Below are positions 37,605-47,800 of a stretch of 64,000 bases of DNA, piece after piece. The stretch is from positions 62,001 through 126,000 of the forward strand of contig CAWCAT010000037.1 of the NCBI GenBank assembly GCA_963793625.1. The letters run 5' to 3'. Position 1 is the stretch's first letter, and each line of letters begins with the position of its first letter. The translations under genes were made by a program, and so were the position numbers. The notes beneath the pieces are model-generated. The model saw nothing but the letters and a program-made list of their open reading frames with translations, was not told the DNA's origin and made no database searches. The stretch is from G963668605 sp963793625. Its GTDB lineage: Bacteria > Acidobacteriota > Terriglobia > Bryobacterales > Bryobacteraceae.

Positions 37605-39150
37605 CTACGTCCAGTAGTTCCGGTCCAGACTCCGGTACTGCACAGCCTCGGCAAGGTGCTTCGCGCTGACGCTCTCTGCCTTATCCAGATCCGCAATTGT
37701 CCGCGCAACCTTCAAGATCCGGTCGTGCGCGCGCGCTGAAAGCCCGAAGCGCCGCATCGCCATCTCCAGCGTTCGCTCGCCGGCATCATCCAGCTGGCAC
37801 AGCTTCCGCAGCAGCCGCGGCGGAAGTTGCGCATTGTAATAGCCCGCGCTGCCTGCTGAATGACCCGCGCCGCCTCCACCCGCGCGCGCATCTCCGCCGT
37901 GGACGCGCCCTGCGTCTCGCCGCGCATCTCCTTATAAGGCAACGGCCGGCACCTCGATGTGCAGGTCGATCCGGTCGAGCAGCGGCCCGCTGATCTTGCC
38001 GAGGTATCGCTGCATGATCGCCGCCCGTGCACCGGCACTCCCGCGTGGCGTCGCCGTAGAAAGCCGCACGGGCACGGATTCATCGCGCCGACCAGCATGA
38101 AGCTGGCGGGGAACGTCAGCGTCATCGTGGCGCGCGCGATCGTCACCGCGCCGCTCCTCGAGCGGCTGCCGCAGCAACTCCAGCACGTTGCGCGGGAACT
38201 CCGGCAGTTCATCCAGGAACAGCACGCCGTGGTGCGCCAGGCTGACCTCGCCCGGCCGCGGCATGCCCGCGCCGCCGCCGATCAGTCCCGCGTCGGAGAT
38301 GGTGTGGTGCGGCGCGCGGAACGGCCGTGCCGTCAGCAGTCCCGCGCCCGTCGGCAGAGCGCCCGGCCACGCTGTGGATCTGCGTGGTCTCCAGCGCCTC
38401 GTCGAAGAGTCAGCGGCGGCAGAATGCCCGGCAGCCGCTTCGCCAGCATCGTCTTGCCCGAGCCCGGCGGCCCGATCATCAGCACGTTGTGCCCGCCCGC
38501 CGCGGCCACCTCAAGCGCGCGCTTCGCCGTCTGTCTGCCCGCGCACGTCGCGAAAATCCGGCAAAGACGGGTCGTCCGGATTCGGTTGCCGGCGCACCTT
38601 CGAATCGAACCGGCGCGTAACTGCTCGGGCTGGCTCAGCAGCGAAACCACCTCCGCAACGTGCCGCACGCCGTACACGCGCACGCCCTCCACCACGGCCG
38701 CCTCGCGCCGCATTGTCCGCCGGCACGATGAACGCTGGGAATCGTTCGCCTTGCCGGCGCACACCGCCATCGAGAGCGCGCCGCGCACCGGCCGCACGCT
38801 GCCGTCCAGCGATAACTCGCCCGCGATCAGGATACTGATCGGCGTTCGTGCACCTTCCCCGTCGCTCCCAGGATCCCGATCGCCATCGGCAGGTCGAACC
38901 CGGTGCCCTCCTTGCGAAGATCGGCCGGCGCCAGGTTGACCGTCACGCTCATGTTCGGGAATCCGAGCCTCGAGTTCACCAGCGCCGATTTGATGCGTTC
39001 CCGGCTCTCCCGAACCGCCGTGTCGGGCATTCCGACCGTCGTGAACGTGTTACCCGTGATGCCGGTAGTGGCCCACAAATCGACTTCAACATCGATTTTG
39101 TGGGCGTTAACTCCGTACACAGCGGCGGTTTGAGCGTGGAAAAGGGACAT
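37605..39150 (-). CDS. YifB/ComM-type Mg-chelatase-like AAA+ ATPase (frameshifted)
   Basis: It starts at ATG 39150 (MSLFHAQTAAVYGVNAHKID). An N-terminal ChlI/Lon-like domain (TTVGMPDTAVRESRERIKSA, NLAPADLRKEGTGFDLPMAI) precedes the AAA+ core with Walker A GPPGSGKTMLAKRLPGILPP, Walker B LFLDELPEFPRNVLELLRQP, and a zinc-finger-like CPCGF. The C-terminus EAVQYRSLDRNYWT is the standard end of this family, at TAG 37605-37607. ComM homologs are helicases that help branch migration in natural transformation. About eight indels. Confidence 0.9.
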
Positions 39151-39271
39151 GGACTCAAGAGGTAGTGCGCGGGCGGCCGGTTTCCTCTCACTTTTCCGTG
39201 CGCCAAAAATGGCCCGCCGCCAATGAGATGCGTACCCGGTGCCCGCCACGAAGTCCAGGACAGAACGGGGA

Positions 39272-40099
39272 TTACTTGTTCCGGTCCTCGAAGGTCACCA
39301 TGACGTGGTTCTTCCCGGCAGTGTTCGTCACGTTGACGGTCACGCTGCGGGTGCCGTTCTTCGAGGTGATTGTGTGGGTGCCGTCGGTTGAATCCGCATT
39401 CACCTCAAAGCCAGCCTCGGTGAGGGCGTCTTTGTAGAACTGAGTCACCGCGCTCTCGGATTGGCTGGTGGTGATGGAGTAGAGTCCGCCGAAGCCCTTG
39501 GGCCCGTCGCCTGCAATAGCGGTCTCCGGTGTTTCGCCCTGCAGCACGGGAACCCAGGACGGCAATTTCGCGGCTGCGCCTGCTCCTACCCGGGCAGTGC
39601 CCTCGGCAGTCTTTACCTCGAATGACCCGGTGTCGCCGTCGCCCGTGGCGCCGACAGTAGCGGTCTCGCCGTCATCACCGGTGAACGTCATCCGGCCCTG
39701 CTTGATGTCCTCGAAATTCAGCGTGACCGTCTTGCCGGTGCTCTTCTCCCGAAGCGTCACCACGCCACGGCCCTCGTCCACTTTCACTATCTCCACGTCC
39801 GGGTTCGAAGCCGCAATCATCTTCGCCGCCGCCACGCCCGGATTCCTCTGCCACAGGCCAGGATCGATGCCGGCCTGCTTCGCCTTATGGACCAGGAAGA
39901 ACCCTGTACCGACGACTGCCACGGCGCCAAGCAAAAAGAGGGCGCCCACGATGATGAGCACCAAAACCAGCGGGCTCATCTTCTTCTTATTGGGTGGCGG
40001 AACGGGGCTCCCGTAGCCGGGCGGCGGATATCCTTGAGGTTGCGGTGGATAGTTTGCGGGGTATTGAGGAGGTTGATTCGGTGGATAGTTGGTTCCCAT
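39272..40099 (-). CDS. Membrane protein with Pro-rich N-terminus, function unknown
   Basis: An intact protein of 275 residues from ATG 40099. A cytoplasmic Pro/Tyr/Gln-rich stretch (about 1-36, PPNQPPQYPANYPPQPQGYP) and basic NKKKM precede one membrane helix (about 42-72). The outside part has two regions: one with EIVKVDEGRGVVTLREKST and a Gly/Asp-rich loop, and a C-terminal domain (YSITTSQSESAVTQFYKDAL to NHVMVTFEDRNK) that resembles secreted alpha/beta domains common in Acidobacteriota. No enzymatic motif. Function not assigned. Confidence 0.75.
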   Translation of the reverse strand: MGTNYPPNQPPQYPANYPPQPQGYPPPGYGSPVPPPNKKKMSPLVLVLIIVGALFLLGAVAVVGTGFFLVHKAKQAGIDPGLWQRNPGVAAAKMIAASNPDVEIVKVDEGRGVVTLREKSTGKTVTLNFEDIKQGRMTFTGDDGETATVGATGDGDTGSFEVKTAEGTARVGAGAAAKLPSWVPVLQGETPETAIAGDGPKGFGGLYSITTSQSESAVTQFYKDALTEAGFEVNADSTDGTHTITSKNGTRSVTVNVTNTAGKNHVMVTFEDRNK

Positions 40100-40176
40100 G
40101 TTCGCTCTTTGACTGCGACTGGTGATCCCGCTGATTGTACCGCCACCGCCCCGGAGCGTGCCGCCCCTTCCGGCCT

Positions 40177-40463
40177 TTACTCTTCCAGGGGCTGTGTCTC
40201 GAGTTGCCGCTCCTGCAGCAGGAGTCTCCGCAGAATCCGGAGGTCGTTCAGGATTCGCCGGCTGGTCCCCATGTGCAGGGAGAGCTTCGCGAGGTTGTAC
40301 CCGACCAATTGCAGTGCCTGAAGCCGCCGCTCCGGCTGGGGTTGCGTCACTTGTGCTTCGATGTCGGCCCAGCCTCTCCTACCGCTTCCTCGAGCAGGGA
40401 GAGGAATTCCTGCGCGCTTTCAATGCTTTCGAACGGTGATTCCGGTTGTTCGCTCACAGGCAT
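40177..40463 (-). CDS. Small conserved-looking protein hidden by a frameshift
   Basis: ATG 40463, after GGGAGGC, opens MPVSEQPESPFESIESAQEF then LSLLEEAVGEA. A single missing base near 40375 (GAGGCTGGGCC should be GAGGCCTGGGCC) then gives WADIEAQVTQPQPERRLQAL and continues LQLVGYNLAKLSLHM, RRILNDLRILRRLLLQERQ to TAA 40177. The result is a 95-residue helical, charged protein without membrane segments. Family not recognised. It diverges from the RsbRD-like gene. Confidence 0.6.
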
Positions 40464-40578
40464 GCCTCCCAGTCCTCTAAATTGTAAACCGCTCAGCCCT
40501 CGATCCGCATTGGCGTCTGCGACCATCCAATTACCGCATCGGGAAGCCCTCGGGTGTATATTTCAGGCAGGGGGGGAC

Positions 40579-41028
40579 ATGCTGATCAGATTGATTCAAC
40601 TCATCGAGAGTCATTGGGATTTGCTGACCGATCGCATCATACGAAAGATTTGCCAGGACCCCCGGCTCCAGCACATCGGTTCACTGCCGGAGAGCGACCT
40701 CCGTGACAAATCGCGTGACATCATCGAGCATCTGGGACATTGGCTCTCGGTCCGGGACGAGACAAAGGTTGCCCAACGCTTCGAGCGGATCGGAGCGCAC
40801 CGCTTTGCAGAAGGAGTGCCACTTGCTGAAGTGGTCCTCAGCTACATCATTATCAAGGATTCGGTGCTCGACTTCGTGCGGTCACAGGGGCTCGATGTGA
40901 ACGCGATGGAACTGTGGGCGGAAGAGGAACTTCAGCGCGACGTCGGCCACTTTTTCGACTCGGTAATCTATCACCTCATCCGAGGCTACGCTAATGCGCG
41001 CGAGAACCGCAGCGTGCGAACCGCCTGA
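40579..41028 (+). CDS. RsbRD N-terminal-like sensor protein
   Basis: An intact protein of 149 residues from ATG 40579 after a GGGGGG stretch. It is all-helical, with DLLTDRIIRKICQDPRLQHI, RFERIGAHRFAEGVPLAEVV then LSYIIIKDSVLDFV, and FFDSVIYHLIRGYA. The pattern RFxxGxxRFxxGVPLxEVV is typical of the RsbRD N-terminal domain (helical, non-haem globin-like) found in stressosome-type and RsbT-co-antagonist proteins. There is no STAS domain, so this is a stand-alone sensor-type domain. The signal is unknown. Confidence 0.7.
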   Translation: MLIRLIQLIESHWDLLTDRIIRKICQDPRLQHIGSLPESDLRDKSRDIIEHLGHWLSVRDETKVAQRFERIGAHRFAEGVPLAEVVLSYIIIKDSVLDFVRSQGLDVNAMELWAEEELQRDVGHFFDSVIYHLIRGYANARENRSVRTA

Positions 41029-41031
41029 CGG

Positions 41032-41637
41032 CTAAGTGCGCACCACGCGCCGGCCTTCGATCGGTACTTCCCCGACAGCACCATGGTGATGGCTTCGGTG
41101 TAGATGCGGTGCTCCTGCTCCAGAATGCGCGCCGAGAGCGTGTCGGCCGTGTCGTCATCGAGCACCGGCACGACGGCTGCACCAGGATGGGGCCGGAGTC
41201 CAGATTCTCATCGACGAAGTGCACCGTGCAGCCGCGTCACTTTGACGCCGTGCTCGATGGCCTGGTGCTGCGCGTCCAGGCCCGGGAAACGATGGCAGCA
41301 GCGCCGGGTGGATGTTCAGAATCCGCACCGGGAACTCCCGCACGAAGTAGGCGCTCAGCAGCCGCATGAAGCCCGCCAGGCAGACCAGATCCACCTGGTG
41401 CTTCTTCAATTCCGCGACCACCATGCGGTCGTAGACTTCGCGGTCGAGTCCCTTCGATGGCAGTCGAAACCGCCTTCAATCCCGCGCCGGCGCGCCGTCT
41501 CCAGGCCTTGCGCCTCCGGACGGTTCGAAATCACCACGGCGATGCCGGCGTCGATATGCGGCCGCGGCGACGTGTCGCGCGATGGCCTCGAAATTCGAGC
41601 CGCGCCCGGAGAGCAGAATGCCGATGCGTTTCTTCAT
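41032..41637 (-). CDS. purN: Phosphoribosylglycinamide formyltransferase (frameshifted)
   Basis: It starts at ATG 41637 (MKKRIGILLSGRGSNFEAIA). Formyltransferase motifs: MVVAELKKHQVDLVCLAGFM, RILNIHPALLPSFPG with the catalytic Asn-x-His, and CTVHFVDENLDSGPILVQ with the catalytic Asp. It ends at TAG 41032 after a further indel near 41060. It transfers a formyl group from 10-formyl-THF to GAR in purine synthesis. It overlaps purM by ATGA. Indels near 41170, 41240, 41300, 41450 and 41570. Confidence 0.93.
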
Positions 41638-42691
41638 TTGTAGATCACCCGGGCCGCGGTGCCGCGCGGTGGCTTCACGACGCGGCCGATTTCGTAGAGG
41701 TCTCGCCCAGCCGCTTCAGCGCGCGCGCGGCCGCGGCCACGTCCGTCTGCGCCACCACCAGAATCATGCCGATGCCCAGGTTGAACGTGCGCCGGAAATC
41801 GTCGTCCGGCACGTTGCCGAGCCTCTTCAGCAACTCGAAGACGCGGCAGCACCGGCCACTGCCGACTGTCCACTTCAACGCCGAGGCCCTTGGGCAGAAT
41901 GCGCGGCGTGTTGTCCGTGATGCCGCCGCCGGTGATGTGCGCCGCGCCCTTCAGCACGCGCGCCTTGGCCACAGCGTCTGCATGCGGCTTGAGATAGCTG
42001 CGGTGGACCTTGAGCAGTTCGTCGGCCACCGTGCAGTCCAGTTCGGCGACGAAACGTCTTCGCGCGAGTAGCCCGCCACCTCGAACAGCAGTTTGCGCGC
42101 CAGCGAATAGCCGTTGGTGTGCAGTCCGGTGGAGGGCAGGCCCAGCAGCACGTCGCCCGGCTTGAATACGCGCGCCGGTGAGCATCTTGGCTGCGCTCGA
42201 CGCCGCCCACGATGAATCCGGCCAGATCGTACTCGCCCGGCTGTGTAAAGGCCCGGGCATCTCGGCCGTCTCGCCGCCGATCAGCGCGCAGCCGTTCTCG
42301 TTGCAGCCGCGCGCCAGGCCGTCGACAATCTGGCCGCGTCACATCGGCGTCGAGCTTGCCGGTGGCGAAGTAATCCAGGAAGAACAGCGGCGCGGCGCCC
42401 TGCACGGCGATGTCGTTCACGCAGTGGTTCACCAGGTCCTCGCCCACCGTGTCGTGGCGGCCGGCCTGAATGGCGACCTTCAGCTTGGTGCCCACGCCGT
42501 CGGCCGACGACACCAGCACCGGCTGCTTCCAGCCGCTCAGACGGTAGCCGGCGCCGAAAGTGCCGATCTCGGTCAGGACTCCGCGCGTGAACGTGTCCGC
42601 GAGCCAGGCTCTTAATGCGCGCAACGGCGCGGTCGGCTTCGTCGATATTCACTCCGGCGTCTTTGTAGCGAATGGATTTTGCGCGTGCCAT
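41634..42691 (-). CDS. purM: Phosphoribosylformylglycinamidine cyclo-ligase (frameshifted)
   Basis: It starts at ATG 42691 (MARAKSIRYKDAGVNIDEAD). Conserved parts: VLVSSADGVGTKLKVAIQAG then RHDTVGEDLVNHCVND, FFLDYFATGKLDADV, QPGEYDLAGFIVGGVER, LLGLPSTGLHTNGYSLARKL and, near the end, HITGGGITDNTPRILPKGLG. These are the AIR synthetase ATP and FGAM binding motifs. It makes aminoimidazole ribotide. It is first of the purM-purN pair and diverges from the amidohydrolase operon across 84 bases. Confidence 0.93.
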
Positions 42692-42775
42692 AGTGGAGTA
42701 ACCTTTATTATGCCGGACGCGGCACGGCGCCCGGTAACGAATCCGCCCATAATAGCGCCTTACAGGTTCACTCCC

Positions 42776-44098
42776 ATGATTCGGTTCTGTATCTCTCGTC
42801 ATGCGCGGTGTCGCTGTACGCCGGGCCGCCCACGGTCCTGCGCGATACGCGACGCGCGGATCGTCACCGTGAGCGGCCCGGTGATCGAAAAGGGCACCGT
42901 TGTGATGCGCGACGGGCTGATCGAAGCCGTCGGCGCGAACGTCGCGATTCCGCCGGAGGCGTGGATCATCGAAGGTGAAGGGCTGACGGTGTATCCGGGA
43001 CTCATCGACGCCCTCAGCACCGTGGGCATGCCGGAGGCGGCGCCGCGGCGCCGGCGACGCGCGGCGATCCGCGCCGCACCGCCGGCGCCAGTACCCGCGA
43101 CGCTGCCGCGGTCCGCGCGGGCCCGAGGATCGTCCCTCGAGCACAAGCTGGCTGCGCGCGGCCGACAACTCAACGCCCGCCGACCGCCGCATCGAGCAAC
43201 TGCGCAGCGCTGGGCTTCACCACCGCCGTGGTCTTTCCCGACGCGCGGCATTTTCGCCGGACAGGGCGCTGTGGTCAACCTGGCCGGCGAGAAGGGCGGC
43301 ACATGGTGGTGGCCCGCCCGTCGGCGCATGTATCTCACGCTACTGCGCGCGGCGGCTTCACGAGCTTCCCCGGCTCGCTGATGGGCGTGATGGCTTACAT
43401 CCGGCAGATCTACCTGGATGCCGCGCACTACCGCGCCGAAGCGCGATCGTTACAACGCACAACCGGCGGGCATGAAGCGGCCCGATTACGACCGCGCGCT
43501 CGAAGGCGTGCTCGAATCCCCGCGCATTCTGCTGCCGGCCAGCCGCGCCGTGGAATGGACCGCATGACGCGGTTCGCGCCGAGCTGAAGCAGCCCACCGT
43601 GCTCTATGGCGGCGCCGGAAGCCTACGCCGCCGCTGCGATGCTGCGCGAAGCCGGCATGCCGCTGCTGGTGAGCCTGAAATGGCCCGAGCGCGACGCGTG
43701 AGGCCGATCCCGGACGAAGTCGGACGACCTTGCGCACGCTCGAGATGCGGGAGCAGGCCCCGTCCACGCCCGCCGCGCTCGCCAAAGCCGGCGTGCCGCT
43801 TCGCGCTCTACACCGAGGGCATCCAGCCGGCGACCTGACGCGCGCCATGAAACGCGCACTGGATGCCGGGCTGGCGCACGCTCGACGCTCGTGGGCGCTC
43901 TCACGCTCGGCCCGGCCGAAATCTACGGCGTGGCGGACCGGCTGGGCAGCATCGAGAAGGGCAAGATCGCCAACCTCGTCGTCACGGACGGCGAGATGTT
44001 CGGCGAGAAGACAAAGGTGAAGTACATCTTCGTCGACGGCGCGAAGTACGAGCCCGCGCCCGAGCCGAGAGCCCGAGAAGACGGAGGCAGCGAAATGA
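42776..44098 (+). CDS. Secreted amidohydrolase-family protein 1 (frameshifted)
   Basis: ATG 42776 leads into a signal-like stretch recoverable in a neighbouring frame (VLYLSSCAVSLYAGPPTVL), then RDARIVTVSGPVIEKGTVVM, LTVYPGLIDALSTVGMPEA. The usual HxH metal motif after PGLID is absent; the segment reads IDALSTVG. Later blocks are GGFTSFPGSLMGVMAYIRQI, LTRAMKRALDAGLA and EIYGVADRLGSIEKGKIANL. The end (EKTEAAK after one correction) overlaps the second amidohydrolase by ATGA. This looks like a catalytically altered member of the imidazolonepropionase-like group. Confidence 0.75.
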
Positions 44099-45482
44099 AG
44101 CGGCTCGCGCTGATTCCTCATTGTCTGGCAGCCGTCTGGCCGCGCTCGCCGCGCCCGCCGGTGGTGGTACAGAACGCCACCGTGCTCACGGTCACCAAGG
44201 GCACCTTCAAAGGGTCCGTGCTGATGCGCGACGGCAAGATCGCCGAAGTGGGCGAAAAGGTGCTGGTTCCGGCCGGCGCGCAAGATCATCGACGCCGGCG
44301 GGCAGTACGTCATGCCCGGCATCATCGATGCGCACTCGCACATCGCCGCCGATGGCATCAACGAGGGCAGCATCTCGGTCTCCTCGATGGTGCGCATAGA
44401 CGACGTGATCAACCCCGAAGACATCGGCATCTACCGCGCGCTCGCCGGCGGCGTCACCACCGTCGCCGTGCTGCACGGCAGCGCCAACGCCATCGGCGGC
44501 CAGTCGCCGTCGATCAAGACGCGCTGGGGCAAGGACGCCGAGGGCATGCTGTTCGAGGGCGCCAAGCCCATTCTGAAGATGGCGCTCGGCGAAAACGTCA
44601 AGCGCGCGCGGCACGGCGCTCGCGGTCTATGGCGACACGCAGCCCAGCCCGCGCTATCCGGCCACCCGCATGGGCGTCGAAGACGTGATCCGCGAAGCGT
44701 TCACTCGAAGCGCGCAGTTACCAGCAACGACGTGGAAGGATACGAAGCCAGCCGGCGCGCGGCGAGAAGCCTGCCGCCCGCGCCGCGACCTGAAGCTCGA
44801 ACCGCTGGTGGACGTGCTCGAAGGCAAGTGCCTGGTCCACGCGCACTGCTACCGCGCCGACGAGATCCTGATGATGCTCGAAGCTGGCCGAGGAGTTCGG
44901 CTTCAAGATCGCACGCGCTCGTACACGTGCTGGAAGGCTACAAGGTGGCCAAGGAGATCGCCGCGCACGGCGCCGGCGCCACTACGTTCAGCGACTGGTG
45001 GGCCTACAAGATGGAGGCCGCCGACGCCATTCCCTACAACGCCGCCATCATGCACAAGAAGGGCGTGCTGGTGTCGCTCAACTCCGACGACGCCGAACTG
45101 ATGCGCCACCTCAACACCGAAGCGGCCAAGGTCGATCAAGTACGGCGGGCTCACCGAGAACGAAGCGCTCGCCATGATCACCATCAATCCGGCAAAACAG
45201 CTCGGCCTCGACGACGCGCGTTGGCTCCATCGAGCCGGGCAAGGACGCCGACCTGGTGATCTTCGACAAGCATCCGCTGTCCAATTACGCCAAGGTGCAG
45301 AAGGTGCTGATCGACGGCGAAGTTTATTTCGATCGCGACCGCGACGCTCAGCGAGCGCGCCGGGCGCGAGAAGTTCGAGAAGAAAGCGCTGATCGAAAAG
45401 GCCAAGGAAGCGGCAGAAGAAGCCGAGCCTCGGCGTCCGGCGCCAAGCGGGTCCGGGCGGCCGCGAAAGGAGGCCGTCATGA
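44095..45482 (+). CDS. Secreted amidohydrolase-family protein 2 (frameshifted)
   Basis: ATG 44095 opens a short signal-like segment. VVVQNATVLTVTKGTFKGSV and VMPGIIDAHSHIAADGINEG follow, with the metal-binding HSH motif. Further elements are LVHAHCYRADEILMMLE with a metal-ligand His, HVLEGYKVAKEIAAHGAG, TFSDWWAYKMEAADAIPYNA and VLVSLNSDDAELMRHLNTEA with the catalytic Asp, then GSIEPGKDADLVIFDKHPLS. Of the three it has the most complete catalytic set. It is coupled at both ends to its paralogs. Indels near 44280, 44610-44760, 44890, 45130 and 45400. Confidence 0.83.
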
Positions 45483-46672
45483 GAAACGCACTCATCGCTG
45501 TTCTGCTTCGTTGCGCGCCGTGCTGGCGCCGGCAGCGAGGACAGCTTCCTGTTGCGCGGCGGGACGGTGCACCCGGTCTCGGGCCGGCATCCCGAACGGC
45601 TCGGTGCTGGTGCGGGACGGCAAAATCGTCGAGGTCGGCGCAAAGGTCGCCGCGCCGAAAGGCGTGCGCGTCATCGACATCAAGGGCCTGCACGTTTATC
45701 CGGGCATGATCGATGCGGCGACCGGGATCGGGCTGTCGGAGATCGGCTCCGTCCGCGAAACCAGTGGACGCCGCCGAAATCGGCGACTTCAATCCGCAGG
45801 TTCGCGCGATGGTGGCCGTGAACCCGGCCAGCGAACACATCCCGGTAACGCGCGCCAATGGCATCACCAGCGCGATCGCGGCGCCCGCCGGCGCACTGGT
45901 CGCGGGCCAGGCTGCGCTGATCCACCTGGATGGCTGGACGTGGCAGGAAATGGCCGTAAAGCCCGCGGCCGCGATGGTGCTGCAGTTCCCTGCCATCCAG
46001 GCGCGTTCGGCTCGCGGCGGCGGCGCGGCGGCGCACCCGCACGCCGTTCGCCGAGGCGAAAAGGAGTACGAGAAGCGCGTGCAGCGACTGCACGAGTTCT
46101 TCGAAAACGCGCGCCGGTACCAGAAGGCCAAGGCCGCCGCGCTGCCGGGTTCGAGACCGATCTGAAGTTCGAAGCCATGCTGCCCGTGCTCGAAGGAAGC
46201 TGCCGTCATGGTCGCGCAGCCGTCCGCGAGCGGGCCATCAAGGACGCCATCGCCTTCGCCGAGGAGGAGAAGATCAGGATGTCCTTGCCGGCGCACCGAA
46301 GCCTGGAAAGTGGCGGCAGACCTCAAGGCCAAGAACATCCCCGTGATTCTGCGGACCGACGCTGGAGTCTGCCCGATGGAAGAGGACGACCCTTACGATA
46401 AGCCGCTCACCATCCCGGCGAACTGCTACAAAGCAGGCGTGAAGTTCGCCTTCGGGAGCTTCAGCACGTCCTTCGCGCGCAACCTGCCGTACCAGGCGGC
46501 GAACGCGGTGGCTTTCGGTTTGCCGTACGAGGAGGGGCTCAAAGCGGTGACGCTGAACGCCGCCGAGATCTGGGGCGTCGCCGACGAAATCGGCTCGATC
46601 GAGAAAGGCAAGTCGGCGGACCTCATCGTGACCGATGGCGACCCGCTCGAAACCCGCACCCAGGTGAAATAA
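45479..46672 (+). CDS. Secreted amidohydrolase-family protein 3 (frameshifted, late nonsense codon)
   Basis: ATG 45479 follows an AAAGGAGG ribosome site. NGSVLVRDGKIVEVGAKVAA, LHVYPGMIDAATGIGLSEIG, NPQVRAMVAVNPASEHIPVT and RANGITSAIAAPAGAL are followed by FETDLKFEAMLPVLEG, IPVILRTDAGVCPMEED and NEIGSIEKGKSADL-type C-terminal sequence. Like protein 1, it lacks the HxH motif after PGMID. The frame stops at TAA 46670-46672, but the same frame continues SFIKGKQVDLMNKHTRLYEK HMARE to TAA 46748-46750. That is the normal end of the family, so the TAA probably replaces CAA or CAG. Confidence 0.75.
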
Positions 46673-46771
46673 TCCTTCATCAAGGGCAAACAAGTCGATC
46701 TGATGAACAAACACACGCGTCTGTACGAAAAGCACATGGCGCGCGAGTAAAAGCAAAGAACCACCAAAGCC

Positions 46772-46798
46772 GGGATCGCGACGCAACGCCGCGATCCC
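46772..46798. terminator. Hairpin between convergent genes
   Basis: GGGATCGCG (46772-46780) and CGCGATCCC (46790-46798) form a perfect 9-bp stem with a 9-base loop, between the amidohydrolase operon and the convergent isomerase. No T-run follows in either direction, so it may be a bidirectional 3'-end structure rather than a strict intrinsic terminator. Confidence 0.5.
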
Positions 46799-46845
46799 AA
46801 CCTTCTCCTTGCTTCTCGCTCCTGGCTCCTTGCTCCTCGCCTAAG

Positions 46846-47697
46846 CTATACCGCCCCAATGCTCTTCAGGTACTCCCAACTCTTCCTCAGGCTGTCGATC
46901 GGGTTCCCCTCCGTCTGATCCTGTTCCACCATGTAATGCTCGACGCCGGCTTTCTCCGCCGCTTTCAGAATCGACTTGAAGTCGAGCAAGCCGCTCCCCA
47001 CTTCCTTAAACGTCGGCGGCTTCACGGCCTCGTTGTATTGCACCGGCGCGCCCGCCATCTTGTCCTTCAGGTGAACCAGTTTCACCCGCTTGCCGTGCTT
47101 GTCCAGGAACTCCACCGGGTCCTGACCCGCGATGCTGATCCAGAACACGTCGGCCTCGAAGAACACCGTTTTCGGGTTGAAGCCGGAGAACATCAGGTCG
47201 ATCGGCCGCTTGCCTTGTTCGCCGCCGAACTCGAAGGCGTGGTTGTGATAGCAGAAGGCCATGCCGGCCGCCGCGAAGCGCTCACCCGCCTCGTTCATTT
47301 GCTCGATGAACTTCGGGATATCCTTCCGCTCTGACGGCCTCAGGTACGGCACCACCGCGTACTTCGCGCCGAGCGTCTTCAGGTCGGCGATTGTCTGGTC
47401 CCAGCCGACCTCCTCGGCGCCCCATGCTTTCCACTCGCGGGTGACGAGAGGAGTATCGATCATCACACTCGGCGTCGTCAGCTTGTATTTCTTAAGCAGC
47501 GGCCGAAGCCCGATCAACTCCCCGCGCCCGCCTTCCACCACTGGATACCCGATCTTCGCAATCGCGGCTAGCGTCGCGTCGGGGTCATTCTTCATCAGGT
47601 TCCGAACGGTATACAGCTGCACACCCACCGGAATCCTCGTTGTCTGCCCGTGCGCGGCGGCCACCGCCACCATGGCCAACCACTCTCGTCTGGTCAT
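46846..47697 (-). CDS. Exported sugar phosphate isomerase/epimerase-like TIM-barrel protein
   Basis: An intact protein of 283 residues. MTRREWLAMVAVAAAHG is a twin-arginine-like signal. The AP-endonuclease-2/xylose-isomerase-like TIM barrel shows VGVQLYTVRNLMKNDPDATL, KIGYPVVEGG, MAFCYHNHAFEF (metal-ligand His/Glu), VFFEADVFWISIAGQDP, VKLVHLKDKMAG and HYMVEQDQTEGNP. These place metal ligands Glu, Asp, His and Glu as in this superfamily. It probably acts on a periplasmic sugar; the substrate is unknown. Similar proteins accompany Gfo/Idh oxidoreductases in Solibacter-like genomes. Confidence 0.87.
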   Translation of the reverse strand: MTRREWLAMVAVAAAHGQTTRIPVGVQLYTVRNLMKNDPDATLAAIAKIGYPVVEGGRGELIGLRPLLKKYKLTTPSVMIDTPLVTREWKAWGAEEVGWDQTIADLKTLGAKYAVVPYLRPSERKDIPKFIEQMNEAGERFAAAGMAFCYHNHAFEFGGEQGKRPIDLMFSGFNPKTVFFEADVFWISIAGQDPVEFLDKHGKRVKLVHLKDKMAGAPVQYNEAVKPPTFKEVGSGLLDFKSILKAAEKAGVEHYMVEQDQTEGNPIDSLRKSWEYLKSIGAV

Positions 47698-47800
47698 GTT
47701 GGAATTATGAAGCAGCAGAGGGCGCAGCGGGTCCGGTCACGTAAAACGTCCTCTGCGCCCCCCGTGACTGGCTTTTCCGTTTCTGCTACGTTGGGCGTCC

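Noticed and set aside
37530..37620. Short, very basic plus-strand reading (FKANRKYNERRRPNRPRLYVQ-like), possibly a small ribosomal protein
   Set aside because: No start codon or SD in frame, no match to a known ribosomal protein, and its end overlaps the yifB 3' end.
40122..40439. Plus-strand Pro/Ala-rich frame
   Set aside because: It is antisense to the better-supported small minus-strand gene at 40177-40463 and has poor protein character.
46799..46850. CTCCTTGCT/CTCCTGGCT-like repeats after the amidohydrolase operon
   Set aside because: Low-complexity C/T-rich tract without a defined unit or partner.
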